A stretch of DNA of 54,544 nucleotides, from assembly GCA_023666965.1 (NCBI GenBank), contig JAMPAZ010000001.1, positions 110,579-165,122 on the forward strand, given 5' to 3'. The first letter of the stretch is position 1. Every line of letters starts with the position of its first letter. The notes beneath the pieces were generated by a model that worked only from the letters and a program-made list of their open reading frames with translations, was not told where the DNA came from and did not search any database. Below are positions 1 to 7,713 of this stretch, one piece after another. The translations under genes and the position numbers were made by a program. This DNA comes from Muribaculum sp. Lineage in GTDB: Bacteria; Bacteroidota; Bacteroidia; Bacteroidales; Muribaculaceae.

Positions 1-64
1 CTTCCTTCATCTGAGCATCAGACAAAACGGGAGTTAAAATGAAAACGGTTTCGTAATGATTCAT
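1..64 (-). CDS. rpsF: 30S ribosomal protein bS6, N-terminal fragment
   Basis: The first 21 codons read MNHYETVFILTPVLSDAQMK and onward, the characteristic start of bS6, which binds bS18 on the 30S platform. The ATG is at 64 and the gene runs off the left edge, so the rest lies outside the window. A TAnnTTTG box lies about 40 bases upstream on the same strand. In Bacteroidales rpsF usually leads rpsR and rplI, which would be to the left; this cannot be seen here. The identification is based on a short but very conserved stretch. Confidence 0.85.
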   Translation of the reverse strand, partial: MNHYETVFILTPVLSDAQMKE

Positions 65-102
65 GTTAAACTTAAAATTAAATTTGTGAAAATTTGCGAC
101 TG

Positions 103-110
103 CAAAGGTA
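103..110 (-). promoter_or_regulatory. -7 box of the rpsF promoter
   Basis: On the minus strand the sequence is TACCTTTG, an exact match to the Bacteroidetes -7 consensus TAnnTTTG. It would start a transcript with a leader of about 35 bases before rpsF. No clear -33 TTTG at the usual spacing. Confidence 0.55.
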
Positions 111-179
111 CAAAAAATTTCTTGACCGTCGCTATTTTCCTGCAATAAAAATGTGTTTGCACCGATTGAACAAAATTAA

Positions 180-206
180 GGCAGAACTCCGTCGCGAAGT
201 TCTGCC
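180..206 (-). terminator. gapA terminator hairpin
   Basis: A perfect 9-bp stem (180-188 with 198-206, GGCAGAACT/AGTTCTGCC) lies 41 bases past the gapA stop. On the minus strand it is followed by TTAATTTTG, a modest U-rich tail, so it suits the minus-strand gapA transcript. Confidence 0.6.
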
Positions 207-247
207 TTGGCCATATAAATATCAGTTTTATGAAAAATTGCGGGCTA

Positions 248-1264
<1,017 letters not shown>

Positions 1265-1359
1265 TTAATAATATTGGGTTATGATAAACATCTACCTTAA
1301 AAATCAGCGAATCAAGCCTCCTGTCAGGAACGATGCCGTACGGTGTGGCTTTCGCACGA

Positions 1360-1367
1360 CAAAAATA
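1360..1367 (-). promoter_or_regulatory. -7 box of the gapA promoter
   Basis: TATTTTTG on the minus strand fits TAnnTTTG. The implied leader of about 95 bases contains short inverted repeats (for example TCCTGACAGGA near 1320-1330), whose role is unknown. Confidence 0.45.
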
Positions 1368-1421
1368 CTAATTTTTTTCCAATTAAATCGGGGTGGAGGT
1401 AAAATAAAGGAAAAAATTCTT

Positions 1422-1429
1422 TAATTTTG
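1422..1429 (+). promoter_or_regulatory. -7 box of the mscL promoter
   Basis: TAATTTTG matches the Bacteroidetes -7 consensus and lies 47 bases before the mscL ATG. Confidence 0.5.
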
Positions 1430-1476
1430 CGTGAAAATGTATGATGGAAATTTCTCAACCACTAAAAAACAGATAA

Positions 1477-1911
1477 ATGGCATCTAAATTTTTGACCGAG
1501 TTTAAGGAATTTGCGATGAAGGGCAACGTTATCGACATGGCTGTCGGTGTGATCATCGGCGGTGCTTTCGGTAAGATTGTTTCGTCGCTTGTCAATGACG
1601 TTATCATGCCTGTTGTGGGTCTTGCCACCGGCGGCATGGACTTTAAGGAGCATAAATATGTGATGAAGGAGGCCGTGATGAACGGCGAGGAGGTGATAGC
1701 CCCGGCCGTCAATCTCGAGTACGGCATGTTTATCCAGAACATCGTCGACTTTCTGATTGTGGCGTTCTGCATATTCGTCGCCATTAAGTTTATCAATCGT
1801 TTCAAGAAGAAGGTGGAGGAAGCTCCCGCGGCTCCTGCCGAACCGACTAAGGAAGAGGTGCTTCTGACCGAAATACGCGACTTGCTCAAGCAACAAGCCG
1901 ATAAAAAGTAA
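1477..1911 (+). CDS. mscL: Large-conductance mechanosensitive channel MscL
   Basis: 144 residues, typical of MscL, a homopentameric inner-membrane channel that opens under high membrane tension to release solutes on osmotic downshock. The amphipathic N-terminus ([13 protein letters not shown]) leads into the glycine-rich first membrane helix ([20 protein letters not shown], residues 19-38). A periplasmic loop, a second hydrophobic helix (about residues 88-106) and a charged C-terminal helix after an APAAPAEP linker follow. The next gene begins 16 bases downstream, so the two are probably co-transcribed, although their functions show no obvious link. Confidence 0.97.
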   Translation: MASKFLTEFKEFAMKGNVIDMAVGVIIGGAFGKIVSSLVNDVIMPVVGLATGGMDFKEHKYVMKEAVMNGEEVIAPAVNLEYGMFIQNIVDFLIVAFCIFVAIKFINRFKKKVEEAPAAPAEPTKEEVLLTEIRDLLKQQADKK

Positions 1912-1927
1912 GGAGAAAAAAGTAGAT

Positions 1928-3136
1928 ATGTCGAAAGTAATAATCATTGGTTGCGGCGGTGTCGGTACCGTCGTTGCGCATAAGTGCGCTCAAAATCCCG
2001 AAGTGTTCAATGAGATAGTGATTGCGTCGCGCACAAAGAGCAAGTGCGATGCATTGACCAAGGCCATAGGTGCGCCTAACATCTCGACCGACCGGGTGGA
2101 TGCCGACAGCGTCGACGAACTTGTCGAGCTTCTTAACCGCCATAAGCCCGACATGGTCATCAACGTGGCCCTTCCCTATCAGGACCTTGCCATCATGGAG
2201 GCTTGTCTGCAATGCGGAGTCAACTATCTCGACACGGCCAATTACGAGCCGAAAGATGTGGCTCACTTTGAATACTCATGGCAGTGGGCCTATCGCGAAC
2301 GCTTTGAAAAGGCCGGACTTACCGCCATACTCGGTTGCGGATTCGATCCGGGAGTGTCGGGCGTGTTCACGGCATACGCCGCCAAGCATTATTTCTCGGA
2401 AATGGAGTATCTCGACATTGTCGACTGCAACGCCGGCGACCACGGCAAGGCGTTTGCCACAAACTTCAATCCGGAAATCAATATCCGCGAGATCACCCAA
2501 AACGGCCGCTATTACCAAGACGGCAAGTGGGTCGTGACAAAGCCGTTGGAGATACATGCCCCGCTCAACTATCCCAACATCGGACCGCGTGACTCATATC
2601 TGCTTTACCACGAGGAGCTTGAGTCGCTCGTTCAGAACTTTCCTACCATCAAGCGTGCGCGTTTCTGGATGACTTTCGGTCAGGAATATCTTACCCACCT
2701 CCGCGTCATTCAAAACATCGGCATGGCGCGTATCGACGAGGTAGACTATAACGGCACCAAGATTATCCCGCTTCAGTTCTTGAAGGCCGTGCTTCCTAAT
2801 CCGCAAGATTTGGGCGAAAACTACCACGGCGAGACGTCCATCGGTTGTCGCATCTCGGGAAAAGATAAGGAGGGCAAGCACCTTACTTATTATATATATA
2901 ACAACTGTAGCCACGAAGTCGCTTATAAAGAGACCGGAATGCAGGCTGTCAGCTACACCACCGGCGTACCGGCGATGGCCGGAGCGATGATGTTCTTGAC
3001 CGGAAAATGGGTTAAGCCCGGTGTCCACAATGTCGAGGAGTTTGATCCGGATCCGTTCTTGGACGTGATTGCCAAGCAGGGATTGCCCTGGAACGAGGTG
3101 TTTAACGGCGATCTCGAAGTCGATAAAATCGGCTGA
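1928..3136 (+). CDS. Saccharopine dehydrogenase-family protein, probable carboxynorspermidine synthase
   Basis: 402 residues. An N-terminal Rossmann fold with GCGGVG at residues 8-13 is followed by the saccharopine-dehydrogenase C-terminal domain, with FDPGVSGVFTAYAAKH as a conserved block. Members of this length and sequence type in Bacteroidetes are carboxyspermidine/carboxynorspermidine dehydrogenases, which reductively condense a diamine with aspartate semialdehyde in the alternative spermidine pathway; nspC-type decarboxylase is the usual partner and is not in this window. The link to polyamines is by family, not proven. True lysine-pathway saccharopine dehydrogenase is less likely given the close resemblance to the Bacteroidetes group. 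Confidence 0.82.
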   Translation: MSKVIIIGCGGVGTVVAHKCAQNPEVFNEIVIASRTKSKCDALTKAIGAPNISTDRVDADSVDELVELLNRHKPDMVINVALPYQDLAIMEACLQCGVNYLDTANYEPKDVAHFEYSWQWAYRERFEKAGLTAILGCGFDPGVSGVFTAYAAKHYFSEMEYLDIVDCNAGDHGKAFATNFNPEINIREITQNGRYYQDGKWVVTKPLEIHAPLNYPNIGPRDSYLLYHEELESLVQNFPTIKRARFWMTFGQEYLTHLRVIQNIGMARIDEVDYNGTKIIPLQFLKAVLPNPQDLGENYHGETSIGCRISGKDKEGKHLTYYIYNNCSHEVAYKETGMQAVSYTTGVPAMAGAMMFLTGKWVKPGVHNVEEFDPDPFLDVIAKQGLPWNEVFNGDLEVDKIG

Positions 3137-3188
3137 CCTACAAACGGTTAAATCGGCCGGCGAGAGCCGTGTCAAAAATATAAACATC

Positions 3189-3300
3189 GAGGGTGATGCA
3201 AAAACTCTCGGAATCTTTGTGTAGCCCGGGCGTGAGCGAATGCGAACCCCCGGTAAATTGTAGAGAATAAAGAGGTGCTCTCGCATAGCGGAGCACCTCT
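3189..3300 (+). repeat. Repeat family 2, complete copy, ending in a hairpin
   Basis: Shares the core GCGTGAGCGAATGCGAACCC and its flanks with 7022-7102 and (inverted) 7396-7524. It starts GAGGGTGATGCAAAA and ends with a strong hairpin, AGAGGTGCTC (3271-3280) with GAGCACCTCT (3291-3300), which may end transcription of the upstream dehydrogenase gene although no T run follows. One reading frame of the inverse strand gives the peptide GVRIRSRPGY, a chance product of the repeat. A degraded family 1 end (GCCGTGTCAAAAATA, 3167-3181) directly precedes it. Confidence 0.75.
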
Positions 3301-3364
3301 AATATTTGTAGCATCATACGTCATTTTACCCCAATTTTGCAGTATCAATCGCTGAAACGCGCCT

Positions 3365-3372
3365 TATCTTTG
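3365..3372 (+). promoter_or_regulatory. -7 box before the hypothetical gene at 3395
   Basis: TATCTTTG is a perfect TAnnTTTG match 22 bases before the ATG. A TTTG occurs at 3336-3339, a little farther upstream than the usual 20-base spacing. Confidence 0.5.
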
Positions 3373-3394
3373 CAGAAAGTTAATCTAAAATTGA

Positions 3395-3883
3395 ATGAAA
3401 ATGAGACACACTACTGCACGCGCACCGCGCTTTGACCGTGAATGGAAAGAGATGATCGCGCTCCTTCCCGAAAATCGCCAATCTGTAATCGAAAACGCCA
3501 TACGCGAATATCAACTGACAGGGATGGCACCGACCGAGCTGGAGGGTGCCGAGATGATGGCGTTTATGCTGATTAAAAAGATCGTGGACCGTAGGAAAAG
3601 ACAACGCGATGCCAGACTCCGTAGGTCCGATGCAACTGTAGCCGCTTCGCCGAGTAAAGCACCCATGGCAACTCCGGAGCCGAAGACCCACCCGGTCATT
3701 TCCCGGGGAGAGTGTTCTGAGGCATCCTCTAAGCCTAAACCGTCCAAAATGCAACCCTATATGCGCAACAGGCGATGCCACGCCGGAAATCTCCTGACTT
3801 CGGCAAGTCGGCCTGACAGCCATCGGCAATCTATCGTCCGCCGAATAAACCGCCTGAACAAAAAAGCCCTACGTACCCGATGA
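3395..3883 (+). CDS. Hypothetical basic protein with a short helical N-terminal domain
   Basis: 162 residues with no function I can assign. Residues 8-70 look like a conserved small helical unit (RFDREWKEMIALLP, then IENAIREYQLTGMAP and a MMAFMLIKKIVDRRKRQRDA helix) of a kind I associate with short proteins of Bacteroidetes mobile or phage-derived DNA. From about residue 75 the protein turns into a low-complexity, Arg/Ser/Pro-rich tail that does not resemble a folded domain and may be a frameshifted or decayed end. It has its own promoter box and lies between repeat copies and a transposase remnant, so it may have come in with mobile DNA. A second in-frame ATG at 3401 is an equally possible start. 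Confidence 0.55.
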   Translation: MKMRHTTARAPRFDREWKEMIALLPENRQSVIENAIREYQLTGMAPTELEGAEMMAFMLIKKIVDRRKRQRDARLRRSDATVAASPSKAPMATPEPKTHPVISRGECSEASSKPKPSKMQPYMRNRRCHAGNLLTSASRPDSHRQSIVRRINRLNKKALRTR

Positions 3884-4100
3884 TTTAGAATTTAATCATA
3901 AATCCCACACTTCGCCATTTTTATGTTTAATTGGGGCTATTGCCTTGTTTGCTATATTTTCTTGATGGGAAATCTTGGATAATTGAAATTGGTTGCTAAT
4001 TTTGTGAAATGATTAAATTAATTTTATGAAGAAGGTTAAAAGTAATTTTGCGGTTAAAGCGGGGTATGTTGAGATTATATTCTTGATGTTGTGGTTTCTG
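3884..4100. other. AT-rich intergenic stretch without recognised features
   Basis: Between the hypothetical gene and the truncated family 1 repeat the sequence is AT-rich, with no ORF, hairpin or promoter box that I would defend. Together with 4101-4320 it makes a 437-base gap between intact genes. Confidence 0.5.
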
Positions 4101-4192
4101 TATAAAACCGGGCAAATCGGTCTAACGACCGCTTTACCCGGCTACACAAGTTAATCTTCTTTCAGAAGCAAATGATATTTTGACACAGCCTC
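4101..4192 (-). repeat. Repeat family 1, half copy next to a transposase start
   Basis: This is the reverse complement of the left part of the complete element (7103-7194) with only about two differences over 92 bases, so the copies are recent. It contains the CCGGGCAAATCGGTC hairpin and ends in TTTTGACACAGCCTC. The other half of the element is missing. Six bases after its end begins the ATG of a transposase remnant, which ties the repeat to a mobile element. Confidence 0.8.
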
Positions 4193-4197
4193 TTTTT

Positions 4198-4314
4198 ATG
4201 AAGTACAGTTATGAACAACGATTCGTCATTGTACGCCGAATCAAACGAGGAGAATCCATTGCACATCTGTCAAAAGGGTATTATATAAATGAGACTCAAA
4301 TATTGGCAGGGGTT
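4198..4314 (+). pseudogene. Transposase remnant (IS3-type N-terminal helix-turn-helix)
   Basis: About 39 codons starting MKYSYEQRFVIVRRIKRGES and continuing SIAHLSKGYYINETQI. This is the helix-turn-helix start of IS3-family OrfA-like transposases common in Bacteroidetes. The homology stops near 4314, where the frame runs into the 3' end of the convergent metalloprotease gene; the remaining transposase and the other IS end are absent. It is a fragment left by deletion, with no likely function. Confidence 0.7.
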
Positions 4315-4320
4315 AGTATT

Positions 4321-5115
4321 TTATTTTTGTGTGGCGGTGGCGGGGCGTTGGTAGCCGTCGCGGATGCAGCGCTTGGTCAGGTTGTCGATGCGCTTTTGGG
4401 TGTCGGGATGTGAAGAGAACATTTTCTGAATTGACGACATCTGCTGTCCGCTGTTGCCTTCGATGCTCTGCAGCTTCTCAAACGACATCACTATTCCCCA
4501 CGGGTTGCGGCCCTTGGAGACGAGGAAGTCGTATCCGCAGTCGTCGGCTTCAGATTCCTGGCTTTGGGAGTACTTGGCGTTGATGAGCGACTCGCCGAGC
4601 GTTCCAAGTTGCGATTCGGTAAGAGTGGCGGCCTTTTCTCCGGCAGAAGCTACGGCATCTTTAATGGCTCCGGTAAGGAGTTGGTTTTTAAAGGCATTCT
4701 TGGAGTGATGCTTCAGCACGTGGCCTATCTCGTGGCCGATTACGCCCATCAGTTCATCGTCGTTCATTAGATCCATTAGGGCAGAGAATACTCTGACGCT
4801 GCCGTCGGGACATGCAAAGGCATTGACATCCACTACATCGTAAACCTTAAAGTTCAATGGAATGCCGTCGGCATCGTTGATTCCCTCGGTCAGTTTCTTA
4901 AGGCGGATGCTATACGGGTCGTCGTCGGGAAGGACGGGATTGTTTTTGTCCATCCAATCGACTGACTCTTTGACATATTGGGCCATTTGTGCATCTGTCA
5001 GCGTGACTGCCTGCACGGCCTTTTGGGCCGCTCCGATGGCCTTCTTAAGGTTGAACTGCGCGAAGCCGGGGATGGCTATCATTACACACGTCAATGCTAA
5101 AATCAATTTTTTCAT
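4321..5115 (-). CDS. M48-family metalloprotease, exported
   Basis: 264 residues. A signal peptide (MKKLILALTCVMIAIPGFAQ) indicates export to the periplasm. The zinc site HEIGH is at residues 128-132, inside GVIGHEIGHVLKHH, and ESEAD at 187-191 supplies the third ligand, both typical of M48 (HtpX/BepA/LoiP-like) peptidases. It lacks the membrane helices of HtpX and the TPR tail of BepA, so it resembles the small soluble LoiP type; a role in envelope protein quality control is an inference. It is transcribed from a minus-strand promoter box at 5150-5157, divergent from the GatB/YqeY gene. Its 3' end touches a transposase remnant but the reading frame looks complete. Confidence 0.9.
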   Translation of the reverse strand: MKKLILALTCVMIAIPGFAQFNLKKAIGAAQKAVQAVTLTDAQMAQYVKESVDWMDKNNPVLPDDDPYSIRLKKLTEGINDADGIPLNFKVYDVVDVNAFACPDGSVRVFSALMDLMNDDELMGVIGHEIGHVLKHHSKNAFKNQLLTGAIKDAVASAGEKAATLTESQLGTLGESLINAKYSQSQESEADDCGYDFLVSKGRNPWGIVMSFEKLQSIEGNSGQQMSSIQKMFSSHPDTQKRIDNLTKRCIRDGYQRPATATQK

Positions 5116-5149
5116 GTCTATAACAGCTTTAGAAGTTTTTTATCGGTGG

Positions 5150-5157
5150 CAAAATTA
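5150..5157 (-). promoter_or_regulatory. -7 box of the M48 protease gene
   Basis: TAATTTTG on the minus strand, 35 bases from the ATG. It is back to back with the GatB/YqeY promoter box at 5190-5197. Confidence 0.5.
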
Positions 5158-5189
5158 GTAAATATACCCCGAATATCGTATAAAATCCC

Positions 5190-5197
5190 TATATTTG
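5190..5197 (+). promoter_or_regulatory. -7 box of the GatB/YqeY-serS unit
   Basis: TATATTTG fits TAnnTTTG and lies 36 bases before the ATG at 5233. Confidence 0.5.
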
Positions 5198-5232
5198 CAG
5201 TTCGATAATAAATATTTAAGATAACCTTTAAG

Positions 5233-5682
5233 ATGGATCTTTTTGATAAAATCAGTGCCGACATCAAGTCGGCCATGTTGGCGAAGGACCGTGTCAGGTT
5301 GGAGACTTTGCGCGGGGTAAAGAAGGAATTTCTTGAAGCTAAGACTGCTCCCGGATCTGACGGAACCTTGTCGGACGACGCGGCTACAAAAATTTTAGTA
5401 AAGATGGTCAAGCAGCGCAAGGAGAGCGCGGAAATATATTCGTCGCAGAATCGTCCTGAGCTTGCTTCGGACGAGCTTGCCCAAGCCTCCATCATAGAGG
5501 AGTATCTTCCCCGCCAACTGTCGGAAGATGAGCTGACGGCGGCATTGAAAGCGATAATAGAGCGTGTAGGCGCCACATCGGCCAAGGATATGGGCAAGGT
5601 GATGGGTGTTGCTTCCAAGGAGCTTGCGGGACGCGCCGAAGGCCGTGCCATATCGGCGAAGGTAAAGGAATTATTGTCATAA
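5233..5682 (+). CDS. GatB/YqeY domain-containing protein
   Basis: 149 residues, the usual length for stand-alone YqeY proteins, which resemble the C-terminal helical tail of the GatB amidotransferase subunit. Recognisable blocks are RLETLRGVKKEFLEAK near the start, EYLPRQLSEDEL in the middle and AKDMGKVMGVASKELAGRAEG towards the end. Its molecular role is not established; a tRNA-related role is suggested by GatB kinship. serS starts 13 bases downstream, so the two form a unit, which fits a translation-linked role. Confidence 0.9.
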   Translation: MDLFDKISADIKSAMLAKDRVRLETLRGVKKEFLEAKTAPGSDGTLSDDAATKILVKMVKQRKESAEIYSSQNRPELASDELAQASIIEEYLPRQLSEDELTAALKAIIERVGATSAKDMGKVMGVASKELAGRAEGRAISAKVKELLS

Positions 5683-5695
5683 TATATTTAAGTAT

Positions 5696-6967
5696 ATGCT
5701 TACGATTCAGCAAATAAAGGAAAATCCGGAGCGAGTAGTCGAGCGCCTCGCCGTTAAGGGCTACGACGGATCTACCACTATAAACGAGATATTAGAGCTT
5801 GATACACAACGCCGACAGGCTCAGTTGACGAATGACACTAAAGCCGCCGAGCTTAATAGACTCGCCGCTTCGATCGGCCAGCTTATGAAGGCGGGTAAAA
5901 AGGAGGAGGCTGAAACCGTAAAGGCCACCGTCGCAGCCATAAAGGATGAGCAGAAGGCCATAGCCGAGGAACTGGCGCGCACTGAAAACAAGATCCGCGA
6001 CATTTTGCTTACCATTCCTAACTTGCCTTGCGGCATGGTGCCCGAAGGTAAGACTGCGGCCGACAATGTTGTGGAAAAGACAGGCGGCCCCATGCCGGAT
6101 CTGCCCGAAGATGCGCTTCCCCACTGGGATCTGGCCAAGAAGTATAATCTCATCGACTTTGACCTCGGAGTGAAGATCACCGGAGCCGGATTTCCCGTTT
6201 ATCTCGGCAAGGGTGCGCGTCTGCAACGTGCGTTGATTCAGTTCTTCCTCGATGAAGCCGGAAAGGCAGGCTATCTCGAAGTCCAGCCTCCCTACGTGGT
6301 CAATGAGGCATCGGGCTACGGCACCGGACAGCTTCCCGACAAGGAGGGACAGATGTATTTCGTCAACGAGGACGTGCTTTATCTAATCCCGACGGCCGAG
6401 GTGCCGGTGACCAACCTTTACCGCGATGTAATCCTCAATCCGGATCAGCTTCCGATTAAGAACTGTGCCTATTCGGCATGTTTCCGCCGTGAAGCCGGAA
6501 GCTACGGCAAGGATGTCCGCGGATTGAACCGTCTGCATCAGTTTGACAAGGTAGAAATAGTGCGCATAGAGAAGCCCGAAAACTCATACGCGGCTCTCGA
6601 AGAGATGAAAGATCATGTCCAAGGTCTGCTCGAGAAGCTGGGACTCCCTTGGCATATACTTCGTCTGTGTGGAGGTGATATGTCGTTCACATCTGCCATC
6701 ACGTTTGACTTTGAAGTGTTCTCGGCCGCGCAGAAGCGTTGGCTCGAGGTGTCGTCGGTGTCAAACTTCGAGACTTATCAGGCCAACCGCCTAAAGTGTC
6801 GCTACCGCGGCGAAGACAAGAAAACCCACTTGTGCCACACTCTCAACGGATCGGCTTTGGCGCTCCCCCGCATCATGGCGGCGCTGCTCGAAAACAACCA
6901 GACGCCCGAGGGAATCGTCGTGCCGGAATGTCTGCGCAAATACACCGGCTTTGACATAATCGATTAA
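5696..6967 (+). CDS. serS: Seryl-tRNA synthetase
   Basis: 423 residues, full length. It charges tRNA-Ser (and tRNA-Sec where present) with serine in the cytosol. The N-terminal tRNA-binding coiled coil spans about residues 30-110 (rich in K, E and A). Class II motif 2 is seen as ACFRREAGSYGKD and motif 3 as NGSALALPRIMAALLEN near the C-terminus; FETYQANRLKCRYR is also typical. The start ATG directly follows the YqeY-type gene. Immediately downstream is a short inverted repeat (TGAAAGG/CCTTTCA, 7004-7020) and then a cluster of repeats. Confidence 0.98.
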   Translation: MLTIQQIKENPERVVERLAVKGYDGSTTINEILELDTQRRQAQLTNDTKAAELNRLAASIGQLMKAGKKEEAETVKATVAAIKDEQKAIAEELARTENKIRDILLTIPNLPCGMVPEGKTAADNVVEKTGGPMPDLPEDALPHWDLAKKYNLIDFDLGVKITGAGFPVYLGKGARLQRALIQFFLDEAGKAGYLEVQPPYVVNEASGYGTGQLPDKEGQMYFVNEDVLYLIPTAEVPVTNLYRDVILNPDQLPIKNCAYSACFRREAGSYGKDVRGLNRLHQFDKVEIVRIEKPENSYAALEEMKDHVQGLLEKLGLPWHILRLCGGDMSFTSAITFDFEVFSAAQKRWLEVSSVSNFETYQANRLKCRYRGEDKKTHLCHTLNGSALALPRIMAALLENNQTPEGIVVPECLRKYTGFDIID

Positions 6968-7021
6968 ACAAACTCTAAGATTTGTCGAAGCACCGATAGC
7001 TTCTGAAAGGAAGCCTTTCAA

Positions 7022-7102
7022 GAGGGTGTTGCAAGACCTCAGAATCTTTATGTAGCCGGGGCGTGAGCGAATGCGAACCCCCGGTAAATTGTAGAGAATA
7101 AA
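7022..7102 (+). repeat. Repeat family 2, copy interrupted by the family 1 element
   Basis: Nearly identical to 3189-3276 through GTAGAGAATAAA, then stops where the family 1 element begins. The terminal hairpin of the complete copy is missing at this point but a related hairpin appears beyond the element at 7396-7420, in an inverted copy. Confidence 0.75.
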
Positions 7103-7367
7103 GGAGGCTGTGTCAAAATAGCATTTGCTTCTGAAAGAAGATTAACTTGTATAGCCGGGTAAAGCGGTCGTTAGACCGATTTGCCCGGTTTTATATTGGT
7201 TTAATATGCAAAATCTGCAAAGATTCATTGTTGATTAATAAGAAATTAAATCTTTCCGGATTTAATTGCTGTTTCAAACATAAACCGGAGATAGGCGCGT
7301 TGCGCCAATCCCGGCTACACAAATTTAGCATCTTTCAGAAGCAAATGCTATTTTGACACAGCCTCCT
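7102..7367. mobile_element. Complete family 1 element: MITE-like, perfect 37-bp terminal inverted repeats
   Basis: 266 bp. The left end 7102-7138 (begins AGGAGGCTGTGTCAAAATAG) is the exact reverse complement of 7331-7367; the similarity continues imperfectly for another 20 or so bases each side. Inside are a hairpin at 7155-7188 (CCGGGTAAAGCGGTC with GACCGATTTGCCCGG), an AT hairpin around TTAAATC/GATTTAA (7244-7264) and a third GC-rich stem near 7283-7316. It carries no credible gene. The ends and size suit a non-autonomous miniature transposon or a large palindromic intergenic repeat; target duplications are not clear. Confidence 0.75.
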
Positions 7368-7395
7368 AATTATTAATCATAAAAACATAATGGTT

Positions 7396-7524
7396 GCGGT
7401 GCTCTCGCAAGCGGAGCACTACCGGTCCGGCTCCCAGATACCGGGGGGTTCGCATTCGCTCACGCCCCGGCTACATAGATATTCTGCAACCCCCCAAAAA
7501 AAATGCTATTTTGGCATACCCTCT
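7396..7524 (-). repeat. Repeat family 2, inverted copy
   Basis: Reading the minus strand from 7524, the order is a terminal segment AGAGGGTATGCCAAAATAGC, a G run, TATGTAGCCGGGGCGTGAGC, and finally the GTGCTCCGCTTGCGAGAGCAC hairpin. Its outer end resembles the family 1 end (GAGGCTGTGTCAAAATAGC), suggesting that both families are mobilised by similar enzymes. It faces the copy at 7022-7102 across the family 1 element. From here to the SusC promoter (7525-7652) I see only AT-rich DNA. Confidence 0.65.
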
Positions 7525-7652
7525 TTTTATATTGTTATGGTGGTTGAATTGTGTTGTCGGAATAGGCGTATGCGCGACAATCGGATTGCCGATTAATAGA
7601 CCATGAAATGAATTTTTTAGAGAAAAATAATATAATTTAGAGCTTATTTTAT

Positions 7653-7660
7653 TAATTTTG
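7653..7660 (+). promoter_or_regulatory. -7 box of the SusCD operon promoter
   Basis: TAATTTTG matches TAnnTTTG. The transcript would begin near 7665, after an in-frame GTG at 7660, so translation should start at the ATG at 7714 instead. Confidence 0.55.
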
Positions 7661-7713
7661 TGGGCATGGTGGGAAAGTGTTTCAAAATTAATAATTCATT
7701 ATCTCTTGCACTT

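Noticed and set aside
2594-3286. A 230-codon minus-strand frame containing GVRIRSRPGY
   Set aside because: The start is within family 2 repeat DNA and the remainder is antisense to the saccharopine-type dehydrogenase.
7147-7356. A 69-codon frame inside the family 1 element
   Set aside because: It lies almost wholly within the inverted-repeat unit, crosses three hairpins, and the other copies do not keep it open.
7660-7713. Upstream GTG start for SusC
   Set aside because: It overlaps the -7 box and would put 18 residues before a normal signal peptide.
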